From positions 62,001 through 126,000 of the forward strand of contig CAOKHZ010000007.1 of NCBI GenBank assembly GCA_948468385.1: 64,000 nt of DNA, given 5' to 3'. This document shows positions 34,307 to 41,942 of this stretch, piece after piece. The notes under the pieces are model-generated. The model saw nothing but the letters and a program-made list of their open reading frames with translations. It was not told where the DNA came from and did not search any database. The first letter of the stretch is position 1; each line of letters begins with the position of its first letter. The position numbers were made by a program, and so were the translations under genes. This DNA comes from an uncultured Faecalicatena sp. Lineage in GTDB: Bacteria > Bacillota > Clostridia > Lachnospirales > Lachnospiraceae.

Positions 34307-35083
34307 TTATCTCCCCTTCACCATCTCCAAAATGGCTTCCGTCGTCTCTTTTTGTTGTTGCTCCCGGCTAATCTCCGCCTCGCGGTCACCTTCCTGCTGC
34401 CCATAATTTCCAAAATAAGCATGGTTTCCGCCTTCTATGCAAACCTCGGTATAATCATCTGGCATGAACTCACGTCCGTTCTCCACCTTTTCCATATTCA
34501 AAACACCGTCTTCGCTTCCATAAATTGACACGACGGAAAATTCTTCCGATATTATGTCACTCGTCGGATACGCGGCCAAAAGTACTAAACCCTCCAATTC
34601 TGACAAGTGCTTCGACGCATATGATGCCGCCATGGCTCCGCCCAAAGAATGTCCTGCCAGATACCAGTGTTCATACATTGACGGACTCGCAGAATCCGTA
34701 TTCGCCGTGCCATCCTTTGCCGCACTATATTCCTCCATGATTTTCTCCGCCTTGTTCTGTCCCAAAAATGCCAGATTACAAGGCATTTTTATCAAAAAGC
34801 AATCAATCCCCTGGCTGGCCAGTTCATACATGAGGGGAAGGTACGCCGTATACTCCACCTTCGCTCCCGGATAAAAAACCAACGCATCTTCCTCTCCCGG
34901 ACCATCTATAAATAGACCATCTTTAATCTCCGTCACGGATACCAAACCATCACGTTCCATATAATCCTGCACACTGTCTTCACTGTGATAATAATCATTC
35001 ACATACCAAAAGGCCGCTGCAAATAAAACAAATGCCACCACGGCCGGAAGAACAATTCTCTTCCTTTTCCAAATAGATTCCAT
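34307..35083 (-). CDS. Membrane-anchored alpha/beta hydrolase
   Basis: The product is 258 aa. One N-terminal membrane segment (about 10-28) anchors an outside-facing alpha/beta hydrolase. The nucleophile is Ser146 in LAGHSLGGAMAA, the acid is probably Asp192 in YGSEDGVL, and the base is His221 in EGGNHAYFGNYG. VFYPGAKVEYTAYLP is the oxyanion-loop region typical of the family. The substrate is not evident. ATG at 35083 lies about 60 bp from the DUF4317 gene, with which it may be co-transcribed. Confidence 0.88.
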   Translation of the reverse strand: MESIWKRKRIVLPAVVAFVLFAAAFWYVNDYYHSEDSVQDYMERDGLVSVTEIKDGLFIDGPGEEDALVFYPGAKVEYTAYLPLMYELASQGIDCFLIKMPCNLAFLGQNKAEKIMEEYSAAKDGTANTDSASPSMYEHWYLAGHSLGGAMAASYASKHLSELEGLVLLAAYPTSDIISEEFSVVSIYGSEDGVLNMEKVENGREFMPDDYTEVCIEGGNHAYFGNYGQQEGDREAEISREQQQKETTEAILEMVKGR

Positions 35084-35118
35084 ACCCTATCCCCTTTTTC
35101 ACTTTCGATAACGTCATA

Positions 35119-35757
35119 CTATCGCACACCCAAAATTTCTTCCATCAATTCCGTATGTACACTCTCCAATTCCCTTTGAAATACATTTACATGGTTCAAA
35201 TCCCCGCTCCGCTCCGTAAACGCGGGAAATAAAAAGCCACATTCCGGCTCTCCCGGCTCGTACTCTCCCGCAAGCGGACAAATGACACAAATCAAATATT
35301 CAAACATTTCTTCCGATTCCCATAGCCTTTCCTTGTCCGCCGCCTTTGCCGGAATATCATAGCGGTCGTGAAATAGCAAAATGGCATACTCATAATCCGC
35401 CCGATAATGCTCCATCACCACGTCGTAAAACGTATCCATCAAAGCGTCATTTTTCAATCCGCACTCCCGCATCGCCATGAGCAATTGCCACATGCTTCCC
35501 GGCTTCTGCGCTTCCGGGGTAAATTCATACTTCTTCAAATTCTTATTTGTCTCCGAAAAAGGAACCGCCTTGGCCAGCTTCAAATTTTTCGTTTTTTCAG
35601 ACGGCGAAAGCTTCAAAAAATTCGTGTTAAAGCTTCCGTCAAATTCTCCGTCCTTATCCACGTAACACCCGGCAATCCGCGTCATCGACGTCCGGGCGGT
35701 TGTCATCCTCCTCGTCAACTCCAACATATCTTCCCGGTTAATCTTATTCCTATCCAT
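35119..35757 (-). CDS. DUF4317 family protein, short form
   Basis: The product is 212 aa. The start INREDMLELTRRMTT, followed by IAGCYVDKDGEFDGSFNTNFL, matches the DUF4317 opening as I know it. Members are usually about twice as long, so this copy keeps the N-terminal part with a changed C-terminal half. It has no membrane segments. ATG at 35757 follows GGAGTGGAAG; the in-frame TTG at 35781 is less likely. Function is unknown. Confidence 0.7.
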   Translation of the reverse strand: MDRNKINREDMLELTRRMTTARTSMTRIAGCYVDKDGEFDGSFNTNFLKLSPSEKTKNLKLAKAVPFSETNKNLKKYEFTPEAQKPGSMWQLLMAMRECGLKNDALMDTFYDVVMEHYRADYEYAILLFHDRYDIPAKAADKERLWESEEMFEYLICVICPLAGEYEPGEPECGFLFPAFTERSGDLNHVNVFQRELESVHTELMEEILGVR

Positions 35758-35839
35758 CTTCCACTCCCACTCCTCACTCAACTTTTATCCTTGATGATGC
35801 TTAGGAACTGTTCCTTGCGTCAGCAAACATATGCGTTTT

Positions 35840-36478
35840 TCACGATTCTCCGTTTCCGTCACGCATGCGCGCCCGCCGTGCCTCGTCACATGCAATCCAT
35901 TCATCCAGCGTAAGCGGCGTGTAATCCGAATACATGCAAAAACAATTGATCATGTTCGAAGGAATCGCCCGCATATTCCCATCCGCATTTTCCCGGACGC
36001 TCTTTCTCGTGATGTCCTGAAACTGTTCAATCAACCGTTGGTCGAACGTGTCATGCACATGTCCATAAAGCATGTACGCTTTCGGATTTCCATTCTCATC
36101 TACGCGATATTGCCCATTGTAACACATAATCGGATAATGGCAAAGTACCACTTTCCGCTTGTTATCCTGCAATTCCTCATAGGGCTTAATCCACCTGAAA
36201 CGACTTGCATTGTAATCCTTGTTTTTCAAAAATCGGTCATGATTTCCCTGAATCAAATATAAACGGCCGTGAAGCCTCTCAAGCAGCTCGTTCGTCTCCT
36301 CGGCCTTTCCCCATGACAAATCCCCCAAAATCACCACGTCGTCGTTCTTCCGAACCTTTGCATTCCACTTCTGCAACATGTATTCATTCATTTCTTCCAC
36401 ACTTTGGAAACCGCGGTTGTCCATCTTCGTATTAAGATTCCCATGGAAAAAATGTGAATCCGCGATATAATATCTCAT
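35840..36478 (-). CDS. Metallophosphoesterase family protein
   Basis: The product is about 212 aa. The calcineurin-like metal sites are in order: YIADSHFFH, VVILGDLSWG, LIQGNHDRF, VVLCHYP and MLYGHVHD. Such proteins hydrolyse phosphodiesters or phosphomonoesters in the cytosol; the length suits the small YjbB/YfcE-like group, and the substrate cannot be read. ATG at 36478 is chosen over 36487 because GTGAGGA is at proper distance. Confidence 0.92.
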   Translation of the reverse strand: MRYYIADSHFFHGNLNTKMDNRGFQSVEEMNEYMLQKWNAKVRKNDDVVILGDLSWGKAEETNELLERLHGRLYLIQGNHDRFLKNKDYNASRFRWIKPYEELQDNKRKVVLCHYPIMCYNGQYRVDENGNPKAYMLYGHVHDTFDQRLIEQFQDITRKSVRENADGNMRAIPSNMINCFCMYSDYTPLTLDEWIACDEARRARMRDGNGES

Positions 36479-36570
36479 ATATGACATTCCTCACCACATC
36501 CCAATTTTCAAAACTTGCATCTTATATGTACTCCTCTAATATAGATATCCTATTACTTCTTTATCCATTT

Positions 36571-37293
36571 TTATTTTATTAATATCTCGATTTGCTTCTC
36601 ACTCGCACATGGATATAAGTTCCGAATTTGCCGAACTATGCGCCCCTTCGACTTTTCCGGCTTTTCACTATATGCCGACGAAACCATGTCGTATCCCCAC
36701 ATTTCCTCCGGACTGGCGTATACGGATACCGCCAGTCCGTACTCCATTCCTTTTTTATTCCGCTTCCGCCGAAAATCACAAATCGTAAGATAGGTTTGCA
36801 TTTGTAGCTCCGCAACAATGCCGTCAAAATTTTTCTCCCCGCCTTTTCCAAATCCGGCCTGCACTTTCAATTCACGCCCCATCCATTCCTTACGCTCTTC
36901 AAACTTATCCATAATTTTCTTGCAACGCATGCTCACCAGGCCGTCGTCCCATCTGGCATCAAAATCATATCCGTCCCTTCGATAATTTGCAAAATAAGGA
37001 AACCATTTCAGAGAAATGAATCCCGACTTCTTATGAAAAAATTTTCCATACGCCACTTTCCCGCTCCGCGCAATAATTTCGCGCCATTCCCATGGGTCTT
37101 TTTCCTTATCCCCCGTCCACCAAGAACGGCTGGCCGTGTGCTCCTCGACAGAGAAACCTTGAATCTCATTTCTAAACAACGGAACAAAACCAACTTCATC
37201 AATCCATTTTATCAATTCCTCATAAGAATGAATACACGCCGGATGCTCCCATTCCAATCCATGCATCACCCACGTCGTATCTTCCATCACCAT
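36571..37293 (-). CDS. Hypothetical protein, possibly AlkZ-related
   Basis: The product is about 240 aa and cytosolic. The segment DPWEWREIIARSGKVAYGKFF, followed by GFISLKWFPYFANYRRDGYDFDA and DDGLVSMRCKKIM, is a conserved pattern in Clostridia that I associate with proteins labelled AlkZ-related (DNA glycosylase fold); this recall is not certain. ATG at 37293 follows AATGGGGGC, and 37287 is an alternative. No neighbour suggests a pathway. Confidence 0.6.
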   Translation of the reverse strand: MVMEDTTWVMHGLEWEHPACIHSYEELIKWIDEVGFVPLFRNEIQGFSVEEHTASRSWWTGDKEKDPWEWREIIARSGKVAYGKFFHKKSGFISLKWFPYFANYRRDGYDFDARWDDGLVSMRCKKIMDKFEERKEWMGRELKVQAGFGKGGEKNFDGIVAELQMQTYLTICDFRRKRNKKGMEYGLAVSVYASPEEMWGYDMVSSAYSEKPEKSKGRIVRQIRNLYPCASEKQIEILIK

Positions 37294-37479
37294 AACGCCC
37301 CCATTCTGTCCTTTTTGTCCTATTCTACCACAACGAACCACCATACCCTATATTGGAAGCACAACAGCAAAAAAAATAACAAATTGGAGAATCGCGATAG
37401 CCGCCACGACCGCGCCCGAATTAAAAATAATTCCTATCGGCATTTTGCCTTCTCCCTCTCAACTTTTCCGTCCATCACT

Positions 37480-37959
37480 CTATACGACAATATCTTCCAA
37501 CTCGAATTTTAACGCCTTTTTCAACTCGTCCAACGTGGTTTCAACCTGATAGCCGATTTTCCCGCCACTGAAAATGATGGTGTCAAATTCGCCTGCAGAT
37601 ACGTCAATTACCGTTCTAAACTGCTTTTTCATTCCAATCGGCGAGCAACCTCCGTGAATGTATCCCGTCAATGGCAACAAATCCTTTGACTTAAGCATGC
37701 CAAGGCTCTTTTCCCCAACCGCCTTGGCAGCCTTCTTTAAATCCAACTCCTTATCTACCGGAACTAAAAACACATAATTGTTATTCGAACTCCCAACCGT
37801 CACCAGCGTCTTAAAAACCTGCTTCGGATTTTGCCCGAGGACGGTCGCGACATCTATGCCGCTAATCACTCCGGTATCCACATAACAATGGCTTATATAC
37901 GCTATTTTCTTCTGCTCCAACGTCCGCATGACATTAGTCTTTTCCATACTCTTTTTCAT
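37480..37959 (-). CDS. ybaK: Cys-tRNA(Pro)/Cys-tRNA(Cys) deacylase YbaK
   Basis: The product (159 aa) is a YbaK/EbsC trans-editing enzyme that hydrolyses mischarged Cys-tRNA(Pro). Diagnostic stretches are FKTLVTVGSS, FLVPVDKELDLKKAAKA, LTGYIHGGCSPIGMKK (with the catalytic-site Lys/Gly loop) and TVIDVSAGEFDTIIFSGG. ATG at 37959 is preceded by GGGAG at 9 nt. It is a single gene. Confidence 0.95.
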   Translation of the reverse strand: MKKSMEKTNVMRTLEQKKIAYISHCYVDTGVISGIDVATVLGQNPKQVFKTLVTVGSSNNNYVFLVPVDKELDLKKAAKAVGEKSLGMLKSKDLLPLTGYIHGGCSPIGMKKQFRTVIDVSAGEFDTIIFSGGKIGYQVETTLDELKKALKFELEDIVV

Positions 37960-38183
37960 ACCATAATTCTCCCACACAAACACAATAACCTGCTTACTTA
38001 AAACATCTATGATACTTTTTATTGTACATATTTTGATAAAAAATGTCTAGTGGGATTAAAATATTCTTATAACACACACTTAGAAACTTTCCCACAGCTT
38101 GATTTTTCCCCTCACCGCTTGTATAATAAAGTAAACATAAAAAATGTTGCGCAAAAATTAAAAGCTTACAAAAGGAGCATGCC

Positions 38184-38693
38184 ATGAAATACACCATTCA
38201 TTTAACCGAGGAAGACTACATACGTTTCACTATATTTTTTAACAAACATTCAAAAAATGGACTACGGCAGATGCGCTATGCCCGAATGATGGTTTTAGCA
38301 CTTGCGGCTTTAAACTTTTTTCTGTCTTTTTCTTCCGGTGGGATTGATTATCTTTTAATGGTTCCTTCCGTAATCCTTCTTCTCCTATTTATCGCATTTC
38401 CAAAAATAAACGAAATGGGAATGCGGATAACAATTGCCGCATTAAAAAAAGGAGGAAAATTACCTTTTCCCCCCGTTTCAGAAATCGAATTTCAAGATTC
38501 CATGATTGTTCAAGATTACGAACAAGGCCAGCTTCGCATAAAATATAAAGATATCGAAAATATTTATTTTGAAAATAATTATATTTATATTATTTTTAGT
38601 GCCATGCAAGGAATCATCATTCCCTTCCAGAGTCTCGGAAATGACAAGGAACAAGTGATAGCCCACATCATGGAAAGAATGCATGAACCATAA
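38184..38693 (+). CDS. YcxB-like membrane protein
   Basis: The product is 169 aa. It starts with FTIFFNKHSKNG and has two membrane helices (about 33-48 and 53-72). The C-terminal domain carries a YcxB-like pattern: EFQDSMIVQDYEQGQLRIKYKDIENIYF then IIIPFQSL. ATG at 38184 follows AAAAGGAGCATGCC. Function is unknown. It is the only plus-strand gene between the AAA ATPase and dnaA. Confidence 0.75.
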   Translation: MKYTIHLTEEDYIRFTIFFNKHSKNGLRQMRYARMMVLALAALNFFLSFSSGGIDYLLMVPSVILLLLFIAFPKINEMGMRITIAALKKGGKLPFPPVSEIEFQDSMIVQDYEQGQLRIKYKDIENIYFENNYIYIIFSAMQGIIIPFQSLGNDKEQVIAHIMERMHEP

Positions 38694-38700
38694 CCATCTA

Positions 38701-38835
38701 TCATTTTTCAGCCACCAATTCCTTGATATTGCACTCCCGCCCCGAAAGCAGCCATGTGTGCTCGCTCCGGCAATACGGGCACACTTTCCCATGCTCGACC
38801 GTCGGGTATTCCTTCTTGCATTCCTCGCAAAACGT
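38701..38835 (-). pseudogene. C-terminal remnant of a HypA-like nickel metallochaperone
   Basis: Read in its own frame, this stretch gives FCEECKKEYPTVEHGK, then CPYCRSEHTWLLSGREC, NIKELVAEK and a stop at 38701. The two CxxC pairs and the SGRE..IKE ending match the zinc domain and tail of HypA. The N-terminal part, with the nickel-binding start, is missing; sequence switches directly into an oxidoreductase fragment. Confidence 0.65.
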
Positions 38836-39109
38836 TACCGCCGCCGACCACGACCGTCCTGCCGGAAATTTTTTGCAAGAGATCCAGATTCACCCTTCTC
38901 AAGAAATCAATGCCCGTCTCGACATTTTCTGCGTCCTCGCCCGGTATGCCCGCTTTCCGTCCGGCCTGCAGTCCGATGGCCACGAAAAACGCCTTGTACC
39001 CCTGCCCGCGAAGTTCTTCCAGTGTCACGCCCTTTTCAACCTCCACGCCGCAGCGTATCTCGGCCCCCATCGTCTTTATCACGTCATTTTCCGCCTGACA
39101 ATATCTTCC
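38836..39109 (-). pseudogene. Internal fragment of a GltB/GltD-type FAD/NAD(P) oxidoreductase
   Basis: The fragment encodes KTMGAEIRCGVEVEK, then YKAFFVAIGLQAGRKAGIPGED, then TGIDFLRRVNLDLL and RTVVVGGGNV. These are consecutive motifs of the NADPH-dependent glutamate synthase small-subunit family, where GGGNV begins the second Rossmann motif. Both ends are lost: upstream there is no start or FAD-binding N-terminus, and downstream the frame breaks into the HypA remnant. Confidence 0.7.
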
Positions 39110-39240
39110 TTCTTGAAAGCTTGCTAACGAGCATCCTGCTAATAAAAACTCGATATTTCTTGGAAATAATCACTATGAAAGAACAAACCTTATAGCAATA
39201 GAATGACAACTTGTGGTTTATTGAATTAGGATTCTAAAAC

Positions 39241-39277
39241 AAAAAAGACTACTTACTCAACGTATGTAGTCTTTTTT
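39241..39277 (-). terminator. Terminator at the end of the Fic locus
   Basis: AAAAAAGACTAC (39241-39252) pairs with GTAGTCTTTTTT (39266-39277), loop 13 nt. It works for the minus-strand Fic gene and possibly both ways. Confidence 0.85.
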
Positions 39278-39361
39278 GTATTTTCCCTTTCCATAACCGG
39301 ATACCGGCTCGATAATCCCCGCTTTTACCAGTTTAGATATAAGCTTGGACGCGCTTGAGCC
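39257..39361 (-). pseudogene. Cut-off C-terminal winged-helix tail of the Fic gene
   Basis: Directly after the Fic stop codon (TAA at 39364-39362) the same reading frame continues for 34 codons to a TGA at 39257: GSSASKLISKLVKAGIIEPV then SGYGKGKYKKDYIR. This is a typical winged-helix ending found at the C-terminus of many Fic proteins. One base (AAA to TAA) would restore a full-length protein. Confidence 0.7.
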
Positions 39362-40204
39362 TTAAATATCTACTTTTTCTGCTTTCCAAAGTTCACTTAT
39401 ATGCAGATTCCGATTATGCAACTCATTTTTTTCATTTAAAAGCAAGTTTCTTAAGAATATCTCTAGGTATTCCGTAGTTTCATAAACACCCTTTTGCAAA
39501 TTCGTATAGTTTGCCCGCACAAGAGCATTTCTGAAATACCAGGAATTCTCGAAAGAAATATCATTGGTTACCGAAAAACCCAACATTCTCAAATATTTGA
39601 TAAAAAATACCGCCGTCGTTCGTGTATTACCCTCCTCGAAAATATGGATTTGCCATAATCTTGAAACAAATAACGCAAGGTGATGGATAATCTCATCCAT
39701 GGAAAGTCCTTTGTAGCTAAAGTCCCTCTCCACCGAAAAATCATACTCGAGAGTAGCCCGCAACTCTGAAGCACTTCCGTATATAACAGTTGCCCCATCC
39801 AATACCCACTCTTTCTTTGTAATGTTATAATCTCTTATTTTTCCGGCGTGTTTATAAATATCCTGAAACAATTTGCGGTGGATAGAAATATACTCATTTG
39901 TTAAAAACGAAAAGGCTGTTTCTGATAATACCTCCGCAATTCTCGACGACACTTTATCTGCTTCTTCAGTACGCTCATCATCAAAACGAGAAGGATTTTC
40001 CTCATAATAGCTTTCTATCAGCTTTTGTGCTTCCTTCATCGTAATTTTTCCTTCAATGTTCTGAATAGCGGTATCTATCAAATATTTTGACGGCTTGAGT
40101 CCGTCTACTGCCTGCAACCCAATTGCCGTACTCCAGGCATAGCCCTTACTGGCTTTATCAGGTTCGGACTCTCTCAAATATTCCTTAAACGGGTCTTTAT
40201 CCAT
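39362..40204 (-). CDS. Fic domain protein (AMPylase-like), probably truncated by a stop
   Basis: The product is 280 aa. The N-terminal helical region (about 36-68: YLIDTAIQNIEGKITMKEAQ) resembles a fused VbhA-like inhibitory helix domain. The Fic core follows (about 100-255), with motif HIFEEGNTRT at 187-196; the usual final HPFxEGNGR has Ile for Pro and Thr for Gly. Such enzymes transfer AMP or other phosphate groups to target proteins and often act as toxins. ATG at 40204 follows GAGGTGACAAT. The frame would continue into a winged helix but for the TAA at 39362. It abuts a tRNA-Arg 3' copy, so it may have arrived with the mobile island. Confidence 0.85.
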   Translation of the reverse strand: MDKDPFKEYLRESEPDKASKGYAWSTAIGLQAVDGLKPSKYLIDTAIQNIEGKITMKEAQKLIESYYEENPSRFDDERTEEADKVSSRIAEVLSETAFSFLTNEYISIHRKLFQDIYKHAGKIRDYNITKKEWVLDGATVIYGSASELRATLEYDFSVERDFSYKGLSMDEIIHHLALFVSRLWQIHIFEEGNTRTTAVFFIKYLRMLGFSVTNDISFENSWYFRNALVRANYTNLQKGVYETTEYLEIFLRNLLLNEKNELHNRNLHISELWKAEKVDI

Positions 40205-40228
40205 ATTGTCACCTCGTTTCACCTAGCA

Positions 40229-40262
40229 TCGCTAAGAGGATTTGAACCTCTGCCTACCATTT
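40229..40262 (-). repeat. Partial tRNA-Arg 3' copy (attachment-site remnant)
   Basis: The 22 nt at 40229-40250 are identical to the T arm and acceptor 3' end of tRNA-Arg at 41729-41750, and CCTACC continues the similarity. A second copy of a tRNA 3' end 1.5 kb from the intact gene is the footprint of a tyrosine-recombinase integration. Confidence 0.8.
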
Positions 40263-40305
40263 AGAATAGGATTAGAACCAGAAATACTTTTTCTCTGTCC
40301 TCGAG

Positions 40306-40502
40306 TCATTGTATCACACCGTTTTTAAATTGTGCAGTGTCCACATTTACTTGTCCTCGCTTATACATTTGATAGAATGTAGGAAGAAAACTGTAAATCA
40401 ATAAAAAAGAAATGAGTATTATACCAACCATTAAACTAAGACAATGCAAAAAGGTTTTAGAAAATGGCAGAAAAATCAGCTGAAATATCCTCAAAGCATA
40501 CT
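40306..40502 (-). pseudogene. Truncated sensor histidine kinase N-terminus
   Basis: About 60 residues are encoded (LRIFQLIFLPFSKTFLHC, then a long hydrophobic helix MVGIILISFLLIYSFLPTF), like the first membrane helix of a small sensor kinase. No dimerisation or ATPase domain follows; the frame stops at 40306, close to the attachment-site remnant. The upstream frame starts inside the damaged response-regulator gene. Confidence 0.5.
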
Positions 40503-40879
40503 ATTGTTTTGTCAATCGGGTAACTTCTACGGAGTAACGCAGATACCCGTTTTACAAGCACAATGGGCGAAAACGATTTCGTTACATATTCGTCTGCCTG
40601 CAAGTAAAAGCTTTTTATCTGCGTATATTCATCACCTAAAGCTGTCAGCATAATAACAAGAATGTCGGATAAAGTGCGGATTTCCTGCAAAACCTCCATA
40701 TCGTTCTTTTTCGGCAGCATAATATCCAGTACAACTAAATCAAAACATCTTTCGTAAAATAGGGTGATTACCTCATCACCGTCATATGCGCCGGTTACGG
40801 CATATCCTGCTTCTTTCAAAAATTCACAGATGACCTGGTGTGTATTCTTGTCATCTTCAACAACTAAAATCCGATACAT
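40457..40879 (-). pseudogene. Response regulator lacking its DNA-binding domain
   Basis: The receiver domain is complete (MYRILVVEDDKNTHQVI; Asp in LVVLDIMLPKKNDME; Lys in ADEYVTKSFSP), but after about residue 115 only ALLRRSYPIDKTIVCF and a short tail remain. The winged helix is gone. ATG at 40879 follows CGGAGGGAATT. A stable hairpin with T-run (40901-40921) lies upstream. The pair with the kinase remnant looks like an internally deleted two-component system from a mobile element. Confidence 0.7.
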
Positions 40880-40891
40880 AAATTCCCTCCG

Positions 40892-40985
40892 AAAAAATTC
40901 AAGAACGCCACCGGCGTTCTTGCGGTGGTGCACAAGTCAGCTATGCTGACAAAATACATCTTTGTGCGCCTGCCATCCGCCGGAG
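40892..40985 (-). other. Structured leader of the truncated response regulator
   Basis: AAGAACGCC/GGCGTTCTT (40901-40909 with 40913-40921) followed by a T-run on the minus strand looks like a terminator or attenuator. Upstream, GTCAGC/GCTGAC (40936-40941 with 40945-40950) sits inside a larger arm pairing GTGCACAA with TTGTGCGC. No gene is present. Confidence 0.55.
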
Positions 40986-41112
40986 GCATATCATAAGTAT
41001 GTGGAGTTTGTGTGGAAAACGCTATTTTTTATTATATTTTGTCCTTCCTGGCATCAAAAAAGGACCAGTCTCCCGATCCAATTTTGATTTACTTTTATGA
41101 CATAGTCTCACT

Positions 41113-41582
41113 TCAATAAATCTTATCTGCAATTTCATTCCTTGATGAATCTGGTTTCTGCTTCAAAATAGCAAGGACCAACATCTCCGTTTCGTTCAAA
41201 GTGACATCCAAAGTGACACTTTTCGGTATTTTTACACCGTTGACACTTCCTTGACACCTCCTTGACACTTCCTTGACACCTCCTATTTTCTAAATCATTA
41301 TTCCTCCAAATTCAAGTACAAGCTTGGATGAATTTTTTGAGGATTATTTAAAACATTAATGAAATTCTTTTTGATGTCATCAACAACCTTTGGATTAACA
41401 CCAACGACCACGGCCTTGTTATCAACCTCTTTAACACCAAAAAGCAATTATCCCCCATAGCGGTTTGAAAAAGAACAAACCGTTTCAAACACGCTATCAT
41501 TTAGACCATTTATGCACTCTTTAAATTCGATTGTGAATCCTTCTCCTTGTTCAAGAAATTCTTGCAATTTTTGTTGTGTCAT
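41113..41582 (-). pseudogene. Decayed AlbA_2-domain (RecG-like/Schlafen-type) gene
   Basis: ATG at 41582 has GAGGTAATATG upstream. The frame gives MTQQKLQEFLEQGEGFTIEF, KECINGLNDSVFETVCSFSN and RYGG, then a TAA, then LLFGVKEVDNKAVVVGVNPK to another stop. The conserved SNRxGGxLLxGV motif is therefore broken by a nonsense codon. Further downstream a tail remains (LDVTLNETEMLVLAILKQKP then DSSRNEIADKI), the usual winged-helix end; the middle of about 250 residues is deleted. Four 11-bp repeats lie in the junction. Confidence 0.75.
41240..41283. repeat. Four 11-bp tandem repeats
   Basis: TTGACACTTCC and TTGACACCTCC alternate twice (41240, 41251, 41262, 41273). They lie inside the decayed AlbA_2 gene, where they probably arose in or near coding linker sequence. 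Confidence 0.8.
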
Positions 41583-41726
41583 TCATATTACCTCTGATTT
41601 CACGTAAATAACAATATTATTTACAAATTCGTTATGTTTCCTATAAAGTAAAACAGAACAAAATTATTATATAAGTTCCAAACATCTTTCCGTTTGTAAC
41701 TCATATAATAATTCCGTCCTGTTTAA

Positions 41727-41800
41727 CGTCGCTAAGAGGATTTGAACCTCCGACCTACCGCTTAGGAGGCGGTCGCTCTATCCTGCTGAGCTATAGCGAC
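41727..41800 (-). tRNA. tRNA-Arg (CCT anticodon)
   Basis: The minus-strand cloverleaf has acceptor GTCGCTA/TAGCGAC, D arm GCTC/GAGC, anticodon stem ACCGC/GCGGT with loop CTCCTAA (anticodon CCT), T arm GGAGG-TTCAAAT-CCTCT and discriminator G. It is the intact side of an integration site; its 3' end is duplicated at 40229. Confidence 0.97.
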
Positions 41801-41942
41801 ATTTATATAATGCATGATTCCAAACACGTTATTGGAAGATGCTTATATATTTTACCATTAGTGGCGCATAAAATCAACCATTAATTTTTATTTTACAATT
41901 TTTTTTAATAATTCATAGTTATAAATGGCAGCAATAATTCCC

